Positions 10,646-18,807 are shown, counted from the stretch's first letter. The stretch is 64,000 nucleotides of DNA from Pontimicrobium aquaticum (GCF_005047595.1 NZ_SUPL01000002.1:248001-312000); one strand, 5' to 3'. Notes: a model not told the origin generated them from the sequence alone. Numbers and translations: made by a program.

Positions 10646-10739
10646 AATCGAAAAAATAGGCGCAAGTTTTCAGTTAATCTAGTTTAATCTTACACTAGTC
10701 GAAAAACACTTTTTTGTTCCATTTTAAAAACTACATTTA
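10646..10739 (+). promoter_or_regulatory. Upstream elements of small-RNA unit 2
   Basis: AATCGAAAAAAT (10646) and AGTCGAAAAAC (10697) lie 97 and 46 bases before the conserved TGCTATTAATCAA, exactly the distances seen in unit 3. TCTAGT lies 18 bases before TAGTCG in both units. The -7-like element TACATTTA is at 10732-10739. The fixed spacing suggests activator sites. Confidence 0.55.
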
Positions 10740-10742
10740 CAC

Positions 10743-10809
10743 TGCTATTAATCAATATATTTGAAACGCTACTGAGGCTTGCTTGCAAGAAGATGTAGCG
10801 TTTCTTTTG
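10743..10809 (+). ncRNA. Candidate small RNA, unit 2 of 3
   Basis: TGCTATTAATCAA at 10743-10755 is followed by a perfect 10-bp outer stem, GAAACGCTAC (10763-10772) with GTAGCGTTTC (10795-10804), enclosing a small CTTG/CAAG hairpin and the arm AAGAT. TTTTG and a T-rich tail follow. The stem differs from that of unit 3 at four positions, all with pairing kept. The loop design matches the other two units. Confidence 0.6.
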
Positions 10810-10881
10810 TTTTAAAGAATAATATGTTGATTAGATAAAATCTGTAACCTCTTATTCGTTTTCTTACTGTTTTAGTGATTT

Positions 10882-10975
10882 AATCGAAAAAATATGCATA
10901 TTATTTCCGTTCGTCTAGTATTCTATTAAAATAGTCGAAAAACATAACCATGTTGTGCTAATAAGGTTACATTTA
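10882..10975 (+). promoter_or_regulatory. Upstream elements of small-RNA unit 3
   Basis: AATCGAAAAAAT (10882) and AGTCGAAAAAC (10933) lie 97 and 46 bases before TGCTATTAATCAA, the same as in unit 2. TCTAGT at 10914 is 18 bases before TAGTCG. The -7-like element TACATTTA is at 10968-10975. Confidence 0.55.
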
Positions 10976-10978
10976 CAC

Positions 10979-11045
10979 TGCTATTAATCAAATATTTGAA
11001 GCATTAGTTGACATTCGTTTACGAAAAGATCTAATGCTTCTTTTT
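10979..11045 (+). ncRNA. Candidate small RNA, unit 3 of 3
   Basis: TGCTATTAATCAA at 10979-10991 is followed by a perfect 10-bp outer stem, GAAGCATTAG (10998-11007) with CTAATGCTTC (11031-11040), an inner TTCGT/ACGAA hairpin, the arm AAAGAT and a TTTTTG tail. It ends three bases from the stop codon of the oppositely oriented aminotransferase pseudogene, so its terminator lies tail to tail with that gene. Confidence 0.6.
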
Positions 11046-11047
11046 GT

Positions 11048-12173
11048 TTAAGAATACACCGAAATAAGAGCATTGTTAAATGTGTTTACTTCTTCCAAAG
11101 TTCCAGTGCTTATTCTACACCAATCATAAAAAGGAGGAAATGCGCGACCAATCATAACACCTTTATCCAACATTTGTTTACCTAGGGTATTTATATGTCT
11201 TCCTGACTTAAAGAAGATAAAGTTTGTACTAGATTTTACATAAGGCAACTCCAAATGATCCAAGGTAGAATATATAAGTTGTTTTGCTTCTCTAGTTTTT
11301 TCTAAAGAAAATTTAAAAAACTCATCGTCTTTTAAAGCTTCTTTAGCACCTTCAATAGCATACACATTGCTCATGGCAACGACATTGCGTCTAATAGTTT
11401 GGGCTAATTCTGGTTTGGCTATTAAGTAGCCAATACGCATTCCAGCCATTCCGAAAACTTTAGAAAATGTTTTCGAAACCACAACGTTTTCACCTTTGTT
11501 TACCAAATCAACCATAGAAGGGTAATTAGGGTTGTCTATATATTCATAATAAGCCTCATCACTAAACACTATGGTTTTCTTGCTTACTGTGATGCAAAAA
11601 ATCTACAAGCGCATCAGCTGGTAATAACGTTGAGGTTGGATTATTCGGATTACATAGAAACACCATTTTGGTTTTATTGGTAATCCGTTTTTCAATTTCT
11701 TGAAGATCATAACCCATATTCTTATCAACTGGAACCCAATTAATATTGGCTCCCCACATTTCGGCATATTGCATCATAGCCAAAAAAGTAGGCTTAGCTG
11801 CAATGATTTCACCTCCATTAATAGTAAATGTAATGCCTGCAATTTTTAATCCTTCAGTAGAGCCTCCAGTAATAATAATAGAATCCCTACTTACTCTATG
11901 TTTAATAGCTAGCATTTCTGCTAACTCATCAGCGTATTCGTATGGATATCTACAACCATCATTAAAAGCATTCTTTACAGCATTCCTAACACGTTGTGAT
12001 GGGCCATAAGGATTTTCATTAGAACTTAATCTAATAGGGTTGCTAAGTTTACGAGGGTTGAATTTTAGTTTTTCTTCTTCTGTTAATGGTTTTAGTGATG
12101 TAAAACCATTTAAAAGTGTAAATCCACCAGCTAAAGCAGTAGTTCTTAGCCATTCTCTTCTATTAAGTTCCAT
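11048..12173 (-). pseudogene. PLP aminotransferase (histidinol-phosphate type), frameshifted
   Basis: Two frames together make one class I/II aminotransferase of about 370 residues. The N-terminal part (to 11562) has a possible Tat-type leader (NRREWLRTTALAGGFTLL), SSNENPYGPS and VFLCNPNNPTS. The C-terminal part resumes at FSDEAYYEY and carries the PLP-lysine motif VVSKTFSKVFGMAGMRIGY. The break is at about 11590. Removing one inserted base from CATCACAGTAAG would give HTVSKKTIVFSDEAYYEY and restore the frame. HisC-like proteins with a leader are common in flavobacteria and need not act in histidine synthesis. The gene may be inactive, or the extra base may be a sequence error. Confidence 0.8.
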
Positions 12174-12223
12174 TTGAATAAATATTGAAGGTTGCTAGCT
12201 AAGTTACTCATTTATAAGTTAGT

Positions 12224-12529
12224 TCACAAAATCTGACTCAACCTTTGCCAACCACCTCCATTAATAGCTTCGATACCGTTTCGGTTCAAAATGTTAGCTG
12301 CAGTTCCTGATCTCATACCACTTGCACAACAAGTAATAACAGGTTTATTAAGCTTTTTAATATTTGCTATATGATTATTAAGAGTTTGTAATGGTATATT
12401 CTTTGAATTTGGTATTGCACCTATAGAATATTCTGCGTTTGTTCTAACATCTAATACTATTGCGTCTTTCGACATAAATTCTTCAATCATCTTTCTTTTG
12501 TTTTTAAATAAAAAGTCAAAAATTCCCAT
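12224..12529 (-). CDS. Single-domain rhodanese-like protein
   Basis: About 101 residues from MGIFDFLFKNKRK; an upstream in-frame start at 12547 is possible but less family-like. The rhodanese fold is shown by IVLDVRTNAEYSIGAIPNSKNIP and the active-site loop CCASGMRS, with the catalytic cysteine present. Small cytoplasmic rhodaneses carry sulfane sulfur; the acceptor is unknown. It is divergent from the TetR gene, and the candidate operator at 12576 lies between them, so it could share that control. Confidence 0.85.
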   Translation of the reverse strand: MGIFDFLFKNKRKMIEEFMSKDAIVLDVRTNAEYSIGAIPNSKNIPLQTLNNHIANIKKLNKPVITCCASGMRSGTAANILNRNGIEAINGGGWQRLSQIL

Positions 12530-12575
12530 GAGTAATATTTTTTGCAAATAACAGAATTTTTAAAAGACTAACATG

Positions 12576-12587
12576 TAACTTGTGTTA
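12576..12587. promoter_or_regulatory. Weak TetR operator candidate near the regulator gene
   Basis: The palindrome GTAAC-TTGT-GTTAC surrounds this core. It has the same geometry as the strong operator at 13237 (CTAAC-AAGT-GTTAG): five-base arms and a four-base centre. It lies about 50 bases before the TetR start, consistent with autoregulation. Confidence 0.4.
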
Positions 12588-12636
12588 CAGTTTTTCAGTA
12601 TATTCCATCATAATTTATTTTACAAAATTATAACTT

Positions 12637-13206
12637 TTGAAGTACGACACACGTAAAGACCAAATCATTCAAACATCAGCAATATTATTCCAAAAAAAAG
12701 GATTTAGTGCTGTAACAATGCGCGACATTGCTAAAGCAATGGGAATTAAAGCTGCAAGCTTATACAACCATATTAAATCTAAACAAGAAATCCTTTCAGA
12801 GATTATAATTTCTCTAGCGGAACAATTTACCGAGCAAATGAAGATTATAAAAAACTCAAATGATAGCAGTATAGATAAATTGAAGCAAATTGTAGCTTTA
12901 CATGTCAATATAACGTCTAAAAATCAATTTGAGATGTCATCTTTAAATAGTGATTGGATGCATCTGGAAGCAGAATTAGAGTATTACTTAAAACTTCGAA
13001 AAAATTATGAGAATGATTTTAGGAGTATTATAGAAAAGGGTATTCAAGATAATGAGCTAATTAATGGTAACCCTGAAGTAATGCTATTTTCAATGCTTTC
13101 TACCTTACGTTCACTTTATATTTGGTTGCCAAAAAAAGAAGACTTGGATATTGGAAAATTTACAACCGAATTAAGTTTGGTTCTCATTAACGGAATTAAC
13201 AAATAG
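12637..13206 (+). CDS. TetR-family regulator, probable repressor of the paa cluster
   Basis: 189 residues starting at TTG; no ATG fits the N-terminus, and KYDTRKDQIIQTSAILFQKKG is a normal TetR beginning. The helix-turn-helix is TMRDIAKAMGIKAASLYNHI (about residues 29-48). The C-terminal ligand domain is all-helical and unassigned. It is placed directly before paaE in the same direction, and palindromes fitting a TetR operator occur at 13237 and 25775. In other bacteria the TetR protein PaaR represses paa genes and is released by phenylacetyl-CoA; the same role here is inferred from position. Confidence 0.85.
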   Translation: MKYDTRKDQIIQTSAILFQKKGFSAVTMRDIAKAMGIKAASLYNHIKSKQEILSEIIISLAEQFTEQMKIIKNSNDSSIDKLKQIVALHVNITSKNQFEMSSLNSDWMHLEAELEYYLKLRKNYENDFRSIIEKGIQDNELINGNPEVMLFSMLSTLRSLYIWLPKKEDLDIGKFTTELSLVLINGINK

Positions 13207-13222
13207 TTATCATTTTATTTTG

Positions 13223-13230
13223 TAAATTTG
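13223..13230 (+). promoter_or_regulatory. -7 promoter element of the paa operon
   Basis: TAAATTTG matches TAnnTTTG exactly. The expected transcription start falls at about 13236-13238, at the left edge of the operator palindrome, so bound repressor would block initiation. Confidence 0.55.
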
Positions 13231-13236
13231 TAACTA

Positions 13237-13256
13237 AAACTAACAAGTGTTAGTTT
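13237..13256. promoter_or_regulatory. Perfect palindromic operator before paaE
   Basis: AAACTAACAAGTGTTAGTTT is a perfect inverted repeat of nine bases with a two-base centre. It lies just after the -7 element and 17 bases before the paaE ATG. A near copy at 25775 and the TetR gene beside it make it the likely binding site. Confidence 0.7.
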
Positions 13257-13272
13257 AATATTTAATTACAAT

Positions 13273-14346
13273 ATGGCAGATTTTTATAATATAAAAGTTG
13301 CAGATATATACAAGGAAACAAAGGATACAGTTGTTATAACTTTTGATATTCCTGAAAGCTTAAAAGAAAAGTTTAAGTTTAAACAAGGTCAACATTTAAC
13401 ACTTCGAAAAGAAATTAATGGCGAGGATATTCGTCGCAATTATTCGTTGTACACAAGTCCAATAGATAATCAATGGAAAGTAGCAGTTAAAACCATTCGC
13501 AATGGTGTGTTTTCTAATTATGCTTTCAATGAATTAAAAAAAGGAGATGAACTTCAAGTAATGCCTCCACATGGCGAGTTTTATGTTGAAGTAAATAAAC
13601 AGGCGTCAAATAATTATGTAGCATTTGCAGCAGGAAGTGGTATTACACCAATGCTCTCTATCATAAAAACACATTTACTATTAGAACCAAAAAGTACGTT
13701 CAAGTTATTCTACTTGAATCGAATGGTAAAATCAATTATCTTTAAGGAAGAGTTAGAGCAGCTTAAGAATCAGTTTTTTGGACGTTTTCAAGTATTTTAT
13801 TTTTTAACCAAAGAAAAACGAGATATTCCATTTTTAAATGGTCGTTTTGATAAAGAAAAACTAGCAGTTTTAACAAAAACATTTATTGATATTCCAGATA
13901 CTAATCATGTATTTATATGTGGGCCTCAGGATATGATTTTCTTGATTAGAGACGAATTACAAGCAGCTGGACTGGATAAGGAAAAAATTCATTATGAACT
14001 ATTCTTTTCGGGAAGTTCAGAAGAAGAAAACAAGCACATTGCTGAAGTGCTTGATGAAAAAGCTGATGGTACTAAAGTAACCATCATTGATGGTGGTAAA
14101 GAATTCCATTTTGTAATGGATGACGATTTTGATAACATTCTAGATGGGGCACTCTCAGCTGGAGCAGATTTACCATTTGCTTGTAAGGGTGGTGTTTGTA
14201 GTACGTGTAAATGTAAAGTGTTGGAAGGTGAAGTAAAAATGAAAGTGAATTATGCACTTGAAGAAAAAGAAGTGGCACAGAACTTTGTATTGAGTTGTCA
14301 AGCAGTGCCTGTAACAGAAAAAGTAGTCGTAGATTTTGATGTATAA
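13273..14346 (+). CDS. paaE: Phenylacetyl-CoA epoxidase reductase subunit PaaE
   Basis: 357 residues. An FAD-binding ferredoxin-reductase domain (RRNYSLYTSP flavin motif near residue 55, then an NAD-binding part with AAGSGITPMLSI) is followed by a C-terminal plant-type 2Fe-2S domain with CKGGVCSTCKCKV and a later cysteine in VLSCQA. It passes electrons from NADPH to the PaaA di-iron site. It heads the operon, three bases before paaA. The gene order E-A-B-C-D differs from the enterobacterial order A-B-C-D-E. Confidence 0.95.
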   Translation: MADFYNIKVADIYKETKDTVVITFDIPESLKEKFKFKQGQHLTLRKEINGEDIRRNYSLYTSPIDNQWKVAVKTIRNGVFSNYAFNELKKGDELQVMPPHGEFYVEVNKQASNNYVAFAAGSGITPMLSIIKTHLLLEPKSTFKLFYLNRMVKSIIFKEELEQLKNQFFGRFQVFYFLTKEKRDIPFLNGRFDKEKLAVLTKTFIDIPDTNHVFICGPQDMIFLIRDELQAAGLDKEKIHYELFFSGSSEEENKHIAEVLDEKADGTKVTIIDGGKEFHFVMDDDFDNILDGALSAGADLPFACKGGVCSTCKCKVLEGEVKMKVNYALEEKEVAQNFVLSCQAVPVTEKVVVDFDV

Positions 14347-14349
14347 ATT

Positions 14350-15306
14350 ATGAGCGAAGCACAAATTAAAAGTTTAGAGGAAGAATTTGAAGCACGTATT
14401 GCACGTGACGAAAAAATTGAACCTAAAGATTGGATGCCTGAAAAGTATCGTAAAACACATATTAGACAAATGTCTCAGCATGCTCATTCCGAAATTGTTG
14501 GAATGCTACCAGAAGGAAATTGGATATCAAGAGCGCCATCATTACGTCGTAAAGTAGCTTTGTTAGCTAAAGTACAAGATGAAGGTGGTCATGGTTTATA
14601 CCTATATAGCGCAACAGAAACATTAGGGATCACAAGAGATGAAATGTTTCAACAATTGCATTCTGGTAAAGCAAAATACTCAAGCATTTTTAATTATCCA
14701 GCAGTGACTTGGGCAGATATTGGAGCAATTGGTTGGTTGGTTGATGGTGCAGCTATTATAAATCAAGTAGCACTTTGCGGAACATCGTTTGGTCCTTATG
14801 CTAGAGCTATGGTTCGTATTTGTAAAGAAGAAAGTTTTCATCAACGTCAGGGTTACGAAATTACTTTAAAATTAGCTCAAGGAACACCAGAACAAAAGGC
14901 AATGGCACAAGATGCGTTAAATCGTTGGTGGTGGCCATCTTTAATGATGTTTGGACCAAAAGATGATGAATCACCTAATACAGCGCAATCAATGAAATGG
15001 AAGCTTAAACGAAAAACAAATGATGAGTTACGACAGCAGTTTGTGGATCAAACGGTGCCTCAAGCTGAGTTAATTGGATTAACAATTCCAGATCCAGAGT
15101 TAAAATGGAATGAAGAAAAACAAGGATACGATTTTGGAGAAATAGATTGGGATGAGTTTTGGCAAGTAGTAAAAGGCCATGGTCCTTGTAATAAAGAACG
15201 AATGAAAGCAAGAGTATCTGCTTGGGAAAATGGAGAATGGGTTCGTGATGCAGCAATTGTTTATGCTGAAAAACAACAAGATAAAAAATTAAATAAGGCA
15301 GTTTAG
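14350..15306 (+). CDS. paaA: Phenylacetyl-CoA 1,2-epoxidase catalytic subunit PaaA
   Basis: 318 residues, close to the usual 309-330. Di-iron ligands are visible in KVQDEGGHG and in [13 protein letters not shown], the second E..H helix pair. The N-terminal [25 protein letters not shown] pattern is typical. It forms the ring 1,2-epoxide of phenylacetyl-CoA within the PaaABCE complex. It is followed after two bases by paaB, so tight translational linkage is likely. Confidence 0.97.
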   Translation: MSEAQIKSLEEEFEARIARDEKIEPKDWMPEKYRKTHIRQMSQHAHSEIVGMLPEGNWISRAPSLRRKVALLAKVQDEGGHGLYLYSATETLGITRDEMFQQLHSGKAKYSSIFNYPAVTWADIGAIGWLVDGAAIINQVALCGTSFGPYARAMVRICKEESFHQRQGYEITLKLAQGTPEQKAMAQDALNRWWWPSLMMFGPKDDESPNTAQSMKWKLKRKTNDELRQQFVDQTVPQAELIGLTIPDPELKWNEEKQGYDFGEIDWDEFWQVVKGHGPCNKERMKARVSAWENGEWVRDAAIVYAEKQQDKKLNKAV

Positions 15307-15308
15307 AT

Positions 15309-15593
15309 ATGAAAAAAGAATGGCCTCTTTGGGAAGTCTTCGTAAGAAGTAAAAACGGATTAGAACATCGTCATTTTGGAAGTCTTCATGCAGCAGATGC
15401 TGAAATGGCTTTGGAAAATGCACGTGATGTTTATACAAGAAGAAACGAAGGTGTAAGTATTTGGGTAGTCGAATCTAAAAATATAACGGCTTCAAATCCT
15501 GAGCATAATGCCGAATTATTCGAGCCAGCTCAAGATAAAGTATATCGTCACCCAACATTTTACGATTTACCAGACGAAATTAAACACATGTAA
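15309..15593 (+). CDS. paaB: Phenylacetyl-CoA epoxidase subunit PaaB
   Basis: 94 residues, the expected size. WPLWEVFVRSKNGLEHRHFG at the start and HAADAEMALENARDVYTRRNEG are characteristic of PaaB, a small non-catalytic subunit that links PaaAC units. It lies between paaA and paaC with gaps of two and three bases. Confidence 0.97.
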   Translation: MKKEWPLWEVFVRSKNGLEHRHFGSLHAADAEMALENARDVYTRRNEGVSIWVVESKNITASNPEHNAELFEPAQDKVYRHPTFYDLPDEIKHM

Positions 15594-15596
15594 ATT

Positions 15597-16349
15597 ATGA
15601 ATACTAATTTATATAATTACTTATTAGGGATTGCAGACAATAGTTTAATACTTGGACAGCGTCTAGGTGAGTTATGTGGTCATGGACCTTCATTGGAAAC
15701 AGATATCGCTTTGACTAATATTTCTTTGGATTTATTTGGGCAAGTTAGAAGCTATTATCAATATGCTGCAAAAGTTGCTGGAGATAATCGCGATGAAGAT
15801 ACCATAGCAATGATGCGACCAGAACGAGAGTATGTTAGTGTATTATTAGTAGAGCAACCTAATACAGATTTTGGATATGTTATAGCACGTCAGTTTTTGT
15901 TTGATGTCTATCATTATATGTTCTTGACTGAGCTACAAAACAGTAAAGATGAAACATTAGCAGCAATTGCTAAAAAATCCATAAAAGAAGTGTCGTATCA
16001 TGTACGTTTTTCTTCTGATTGGATTAAACGTCTAGGAGATGGAACAGAAGAAAGTCATGCTCGTATTCAAAATGCCATAAACGATCTTTGGACATATACA
16101 GATGAATTGTTCCATCAAACAGAAGCAGATAAAGAAATGATTAATGAAGGTGTTGGAGTTGACACATCTAAACTTAAAGAGCAATATTATAAGCATATAT
16201 CTGAGGTGTTGAATGAAGCAACTCTAGAAGTTCCTGACTTAAAATATTTCCAAAAAGGAGGAAAACAGGGTGTGCATACAGAACATATGGGATATATTTT
16301 AACCGAATTACAATATATGCAAAGAGCATATCCAAATATGTCTTGGTAA
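15597..16349 (+). CDS. paaC: Phenylacetyl-CoA epoxidase structural subunit PaaC
   Basis: 250 residues, a ferritin-like all-helical protein homologous to PaaA but without a full set of iron ligands. ILGQRLGELCGHGPSLETDI and ALTNISLDLFGQVRSYYQYA are family signatures, and the HTEHMGYILTELQYMQRAYP end is typical. It pairs with PaaA to form the stable core of the complex. Gaps of three bases on each side fit one polycistron. Confidence 0.96.
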   Translation: MNTNLYNYLLGIADNSLILGQRLGELCGHGPSLETDIALTNISLDLFGQVRSYYQYAAKVAGDNRDEDTIAMMRPEREYVSVLLVEQPNTDFGYVIARQFLFDVYHYMFLTELQNSKDETLAAIAKKSIKEVSYHVRFSSDWIKRLGDGTEESHARIQNAINDLWTYTDELFHQTEADKEMINEGVGVDTSKLKEQYYKHISEVLNEATLEVPDLKYFQKGGKQGVHTEHMGYILTELQYMQRAYPNMSW

Positions 16350-16352
16350 TAA

Positions 16353-16862
16353 ATGAATAAGCTAATGATTGAACATGCTGACATTGATACCGAATTAATT
16401 CCTATTCTAGATAAAGTATCTGATCCAGAAATACCTGTGCTAACGATTTTAGATATGGGAGTGGTTCGTTATGCAAAGCTTGTTGATGATATAGTGTTGA
16501 TTAAAATAACGCCAACATATAGTGGCTGTCCTGCCATGGATGTAATTGCTGATGATATTACAGCAGCCTTTCAAAAAGAAGGCTACAACGTAAATATTGA
16601 TTTGGTATTAACCCCAGCTTGGACAACCGACTGGATTTCTGAAGAAGGCAGAAATGCATTGGAAGAATATGGTATTGCGCCACCTTTGGAAGCGGATGCT
16701 GACAAAGAAGCATTACTAGGAAATAAAAAAATAGTGAAGTGTACCAATTGTGGTTCACAAAACACAAAATTAGTAAGTCAATTTGGTTCAACAGCCTGTA
16801 AAGCATTGTTTCAATGTGAAGACTGTCATGAACCTTTTGATTATTTTAAATGTTTAAAATGA
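16353..16862 (+). CDS. paaD: Epoxidase maturation/assembly protein PaaD
   Basis: 169 residues. An N-terminal MIP18/DUF59 domain (DPEIPVLTILDMGVVR; cysteine in SGCPAMDVI) is joined to a C-terminal zinc-ribbon-like part with CTNCGS, a cysteine in TACKALF, and CEDCHEPFDYFKCLK. DUF59 proteins act in iron-sulfur or metal-site assembly, and PaaD is needed for epoxidase activity although it is not part of the purified complex. It closes the compact epoxidase block; after it the spacing widens and repeats begin. Confidence 0.93.
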   Translation: MNKLMIEHADIDTELIPILDKVSDPEIPVLTILDMGVVRYAKLVDDIVLIKITPTYSGCPAMDVIADDITAAFQKEGYNVNIDLVLTPAWTTDWISEEGRNALEEYGIAPPLEADADKEALLGNKKIVKCTNCGSQNTKLVSQFGSTACKALFQCEDCHEPFDYFKCLK

Positions 16863-16873
16863 CAACTTGTTGT

Positions 16874-16972
16874 CATTCTGAACTTGTTTCAGAATCTCAT
16901 CAAGAGTTAAGATTAGAAACTGTATGTCAGTTCGAGTGAAATTCTTCAACAAAAGAATTTTGTATCGAGAAC
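16874..16972 (+). repeat. Two dispersed repeat units between paaD and paaG
   Basis: The first unit, about 16874-16904, begins TCATTCTGAACTTG and contains TTCAGAATCT. A second, from 16926, begins GTCAGTTCGAGTG and ends in TTTTGTATCGAGAAC. Both types recur elsewhere in the window. They fill most of the gap before the next gene. Confidence 0.75.
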
Positions 16973-16996
16973 ATATAAAAGAAAGTTAAATAAGGT

Positions 16997-17782
16997 ATGA
17001 GCAACAATTCAATTCTATTAAAAATTGAAAACAAAATAGCATTTATAACACTCAACAGACCAGAAGTGTTTAATAGTTTCAACCGTGAAATGGCATTGAC
17101 ACTCCAAGACACCTTGGAGGTTTGTGAAAAAGATGATGAGGTGAGAGCAATTGTTTTAACTGGAAGTGGAAAAGCATTTTGTGCTGGGCAAGACTTAAAG
17201 GAAGTAACGTCACCAGAATTGAATCCTGGCTTTAAAAAAATCTTAGAAGAGCACTACAATCCAATCATTTTAAGAATTCGAAATATTGAAAAACCAATCA
17301 TAGCAGCTGTTAATGGTGTTGCTGCTGGAGCTGGAGCCAATATAGCTTTGGCCTGCGATATAGTAGTGGCAAATCAAAAAGCACATTTCATACAAGCCTT
17401 TAGCCTTATAGGATTAATTCCAGATAGTGCTGGGACATTCTTTTTACCACGATTAATTGGATTTCAAAAAGCCACAGCCTTAGCTATGTTAGGAAACAAA
17501 ATAAGTGCTGAAGAAGCTGAACGCTTAGGTATGATTTATAAGTTTGTTCCTTCCGAAGAGTTTGAAGAAACCACGCATAGAATTGCTCTGAAATTAGCCA
17601 ATATGCCAACCAAGGCATTAGGGTTAATTAAGAAAACGTTTAATCAATCGTTGACTAATTCTTTAGAAGAGCAATTAGCACTAGAATCAAAACATCAAAT
17701 TGAAGCTGCTGGAACTGAAGATTATGCAGAAGGAGTAGCAGCATTTATAGAAAAGAGAACGCCAAATTTTAAAGGAAAATAA
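16997..17782 (+). CDS. paaG: Ring-epoxide isomerase PaaG (crotonase family)
   Basis: 261 residues, a crotonase fold. AFCAGQDLKEV and VAAGAGANIALACDIVVA form the oxyanion-hole and CoA regions, and LIGLIPDSAGTFFLPRLIG is the segment that distinguishes PaaG-type isomerases from PaaF hydratases. It would turn the 1,2-epoxide into the seven-membered oxepin-CoA. The position after the epoxidase block supports this. PaaF-like activity cannot be fully excluded, but another crotonase gene at 24333 is available for that step. Confidence 0.85.
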   Translation: MSNNSILLKIENKIAFITLNRPEVFNSFNREMALTLQDTLEVCEKDDEVRAIVLTGSGKAFCAGQDLKEVTSPELNPGFKKILEEHYNPIILRIRNIEKPIIAAVNGVAAGAGANIALACDIVVANQKAHFIQAFSLIGLIPDSAGTFFLPRLIGFQKATALAMLGNKISAEEAERLGMIYKFVPSEEFEETTHRIALKLANMPTKALGLIKKTFNQSLTNSLEEQLALESKHQIEAAGTEDYAEGVAAFIEKRTPNFKGK

Positions 17783-17788
17783 ATCAAA

Positions 17789-17816
17789 TGTCACCCTGAG
17801 CGCAGTCAAAGGGTCT
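17789..17816 (+). repeat. Dispersed short repeat, GAGCGCAGTC type
   Basis: Begins TGTCACCCTGAGCGCAGTCA and continues AAGGGTCT; ACCCT and AGGGT form short inverted arms. It lies five bases before the next ATG, where a ribosome-binding site would normally be. Confidence 0.75.
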
Positions 17817-17821
17817 GTAAA

Positions 17822-18757
17822 ATGAACAAAGAATTCCTCATACAAGTACACAACCGCGTGAAACCATACATTCACAAAACAGCTGTCTTATCGTCACAAT
17901 TAATAAATGAGATAGCAGGATGTAATGTATTTTTTAAGTGCGAGAATTTTCAAAAAATGGGAGCTTTTAAAATGCGTGGAGCAGCAAATGCCATTTTAAA
18001 TTTGTCTGAAGAAGACAGAAACAAAGGTGTCGTCACTCATTCCTCTGGTAATTTCGCTCAAGCTTTGTCATTGGCAGCAAATAAAATTGGTATTGAGGCT
18101 TACATAGTAATGCCTGAAAATGCACCTCAAGTAAAAAAGAATGCTGTAAAAGGTTATAAAGGGCATATTATTGAAAGTGAATCCACACCAATTGCACGTG
18201 AGCAAATGGCTGAAAAAGTAAAGCAAGAAACAGGAGCAACCTTTATTCATCCTTCAAATGACGATGATGTGATTCATGGTCAAGGAACTGCTACTATTGA
18301 ATTATTGGAAGAGCGACCACAATTAGATTATATTTTTACTCCTGTTGGTGGTGGCGGACTCATTGCTGGAACTGCTTTAGCCGCAAAATACTTTTCTGAT
18401 AAATGTAAAGTTATTGGAGGCGAACCAAAAAATGCTGATGATGCCTATCGTTCTATGAAAAGTGGTAAGATAGAATTTAATAAAACCACCAATACGATTG
18501 CAGATGGTTTACGCACGTTTTTAGGCGATAGAAATTTCCCAATTATCATGAATGATGTAGAGCGCATTATTTTGGTAGAAGAAGAAGAAATTATTGAAGC
18601 GATGAAATTGATTTGGGAACGCATGAAAATAATTATTGAGCCTTCAAGTGCAGTTGCATTTGCAGCACTATTAAAAGAAAAAGAACAGTTTAAAAATAAA
18701 GACGTCGGAATAATTATTTCTGGCGGAAATGTAGATGTAAGCAATCTACCATTTTAA
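17822..18757 (+). CDS. PLP-dependent threonine/serine dehydratase-like enzyme
   Basis: 311 residues, a single catalytic domain without the C-terminal ACT-like regulatory domain of biosynthetic IlvA. The PLP lysine is in MGAFKMRGAANA, the phosphate-binding tetraglycine is PVGGGGLIAG, and the substrate loop is HSSGNFAQA. This fits catabolic threonine ammonia-lyase or serine racemase. It is unusual inside a phenylacetate operon. One reading is that threonine-derived 2-oxobutyrate feeds the E1/E2 complex encoded downstream, which is inference. Confidence 0.85.
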   Translation: MNKEFLIQVHNRVKPYIHKTAVLSSQLINEIAGCNVFFKCENFQKMGAFKMRGAANAILNLSEEDRNKGVVTHSSGNFAQALSLAANKIGIEAYIVMPENAPQVKKNAVKGYKGHIIESESTPIAREQMAEKVKQETGATFIHPSNDDDVIHGQGTATIELLEERPQLDYIFTPVGGGGLIAGTALAAKYFSDKCKVIGGEPKNADDAYRSMKSGKIEFNKTTNTIADGLRTFLGDRNFPIIMNDVERIILVEEEEIIEAMKLIWERMKIIIEPSSAVAFAALLKEKEQFKNKDVGIIISGGNVDVSNLPF

Positions 18758-18762
18758 TTGAA

Positions 18763-18790
18763 TGTCACCCTGAGCGCAGTCGAAGGGTCT
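18763..18790 (+). repeat. Dispersed short repeat, GAGCGCAGTC type
   Basis: Same unit as at 17789, with one clear difference in the core (AGTCGAAGGG against AGTCAAAGGG). It lies 17 bases before the next ATG. Confidence 0.8.
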
Positions 18791-18807
18791 CATCAAAATA
18801 AAAAAAT

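Noticed and set aside
10504-11045. The repeated units could be read as a CRISPR or tandem-repeat array.
   Set aside because: Spacing is 193 and 236 bases, the shared pieces are short and embedded in diverged sequence, and each unit has its own hairpin and promoter-like parts. No cas gene is present.
11562-11600. Programmed frameshift in the aminotransferase.
   Set aside because: No slippery heptamer with a downstream structure is evident, and a simple one-base insertion explains the break fully.
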